NCBI GenBank assembly: GCA_016290695.1
Contig: JAEEUX010000162.1
Span: 1 to 5,889, forward strand
Origin: Oscillospiraceae bacterium
GTDB taxonomy: Bacteria > Bacillota > Clostridia > Oscillospirales > Oscillospiraceae
DNA: 5,889 nucleotides
Direction: 5' to 3'
In this document: piece after piece, positions 5,545 through 5,889 of the stretch
Position numbering within the stretch: the first letter of the stretch is position 1
Layout: the number at the start of each line of letters is the position of its first letter
Notes under the pieces: generated by a model
Database searches by the model: none
What the model was told of the DNA's origin: nothing
Seen by the model: the letters and a program-made list of their open reading frames with translations, nothing else
Translations under genes and position numbers: made by a program

Positions 5545-5889
5545 GATTACCGCCGTTTCTTTCAAGCTCGTTGAGAAGCTTTGAAATGTGCGCGCCCCGG
5601 GCGATGGAATCGTCCAGAACGAAATTCAGCTCGGGGGTGTAGCGTAAATTCAAAATGCGGCTGAGTTCGCGGCGAAGGTAGCCCGAAGCGGACTTTAAGC
5701 CCTTCGTAAGCTCCTTAGCGTCAAACTCTCCCAGCACGCTGATATACACCGTCGCAAAGCGCAGATCCCCCGTCGTATCCACGGCGGTGACGCTCGTAAG
5801 CCCCTGCCTGACGCGCGGATCCTTTATATTGCGCAGGAGCGAGGCAAGCTCCCGCTGAATATCCTAGTTTATCCTTTGGATTTTGTTGC
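5522..5889 (-). CDS. rbfA: Ribosome-binding factor A, partial and interrupted by an in-frame TAG
   Basis: RbfA binds the 30S subunit and helps mature the 5' end of 16S rRNA. Past a stop codon at 5864-5866 the frame reads DIQRELASLLRNIKDPRV, the typical first helix and the KDPRV motif, then GLTSVTAVDTTGDLRFATVY, YISVLG and TPELNFVLDDSI, ending EEDTDN at TGA 5522. Before the stop, in the same frame, the window edge encodes NKIQRIN, which also fits the usual RbfA start. A TAG therefore replaces one residue, normally Glu or Gln, inside helix 1. The gene start lies beyond 5889. The first standard start codon after the TAG is GTG at 5782, which gives 86 residues and lacks helix 1 and most of the first strand, so it is unlikely to be functional. 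The gene may be a pseudogene, read through, or carry a sequence error. Confidence 0.88.

Noticed and set aside
1..5889. CRISPR arrays, insertion sequences, tRNA or rRNA genes, phage attachment sites
   Set aside because: I found no regularly spaced repeats, transposase or integrase coding sequence, tRNA cloverleaf or rRNA segment on either strand.

Overview
The window looks like chromosomal DNA from a Gram-positive clostridium, most likely of the Oscillospiraceae type. The evidence is the minus-strand order rbfA, nrnA, truB, ribF (the Firmicutes translation cluster that normally follows infB), a lipoprotein with a short Lys-Lys signal peptide, purine-rich Shine-Dalgarno sites, and moderately GC-rich coding sequence. 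The genus is an inference from protein flavour and was not tested.

Left part, plus strand (1-1671). The first 300 bases are AT-rich (114 G+C by my count, 38%), visibly below the genes that follow. They hold a sigma70-type promoter (65-93), a 35-codon leader ORF (124-231) with its own Shine-Dalgarno site, and a strong terminator hairpin (250-295) whose left arm can instead pair with the end of the leader ORF (202-212). This is the layout of a translation-controlled attenuator. It is followed by a class I SAM-dependent methyltransferase (312-1106) and a GNAT acetyltransferase (1111-1671), four bases apart and probably one transcription unit. I see nothing I can name in bases 1-64 beyond a weak promoter-like match.

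Middle (1672-2759). A GC-rich hairpin with a T-run on its minus-strand side separates the convergent units. Next, on the minus strand, is an acidic secreted lipoprotein of unknown family, placed downstream of ribF where many relatives carry rpsO.

Right part, minus strand (2760-5889). Transcription runs leftward: rbfA (30S maturation), nrnA (nano-RNA and pAp hydrolysis), truB (tRNA psi55) and ribF (FMN/FAD synthesis). rbfA/nrnA and nrnA/truB overlap; truB and ribF are 47 bases apart. rbfA is broken by an in-frame TAG 24 bases from the window edge, although RbfA-like sequence continues on both sides of it.

The two observations most worth following are the attenuator-controlled methyltransferase/acetyltransferase pair, which suggests genes induced when ribosomes stall (for example by antibiotics), and the amber codon inside rbfA.
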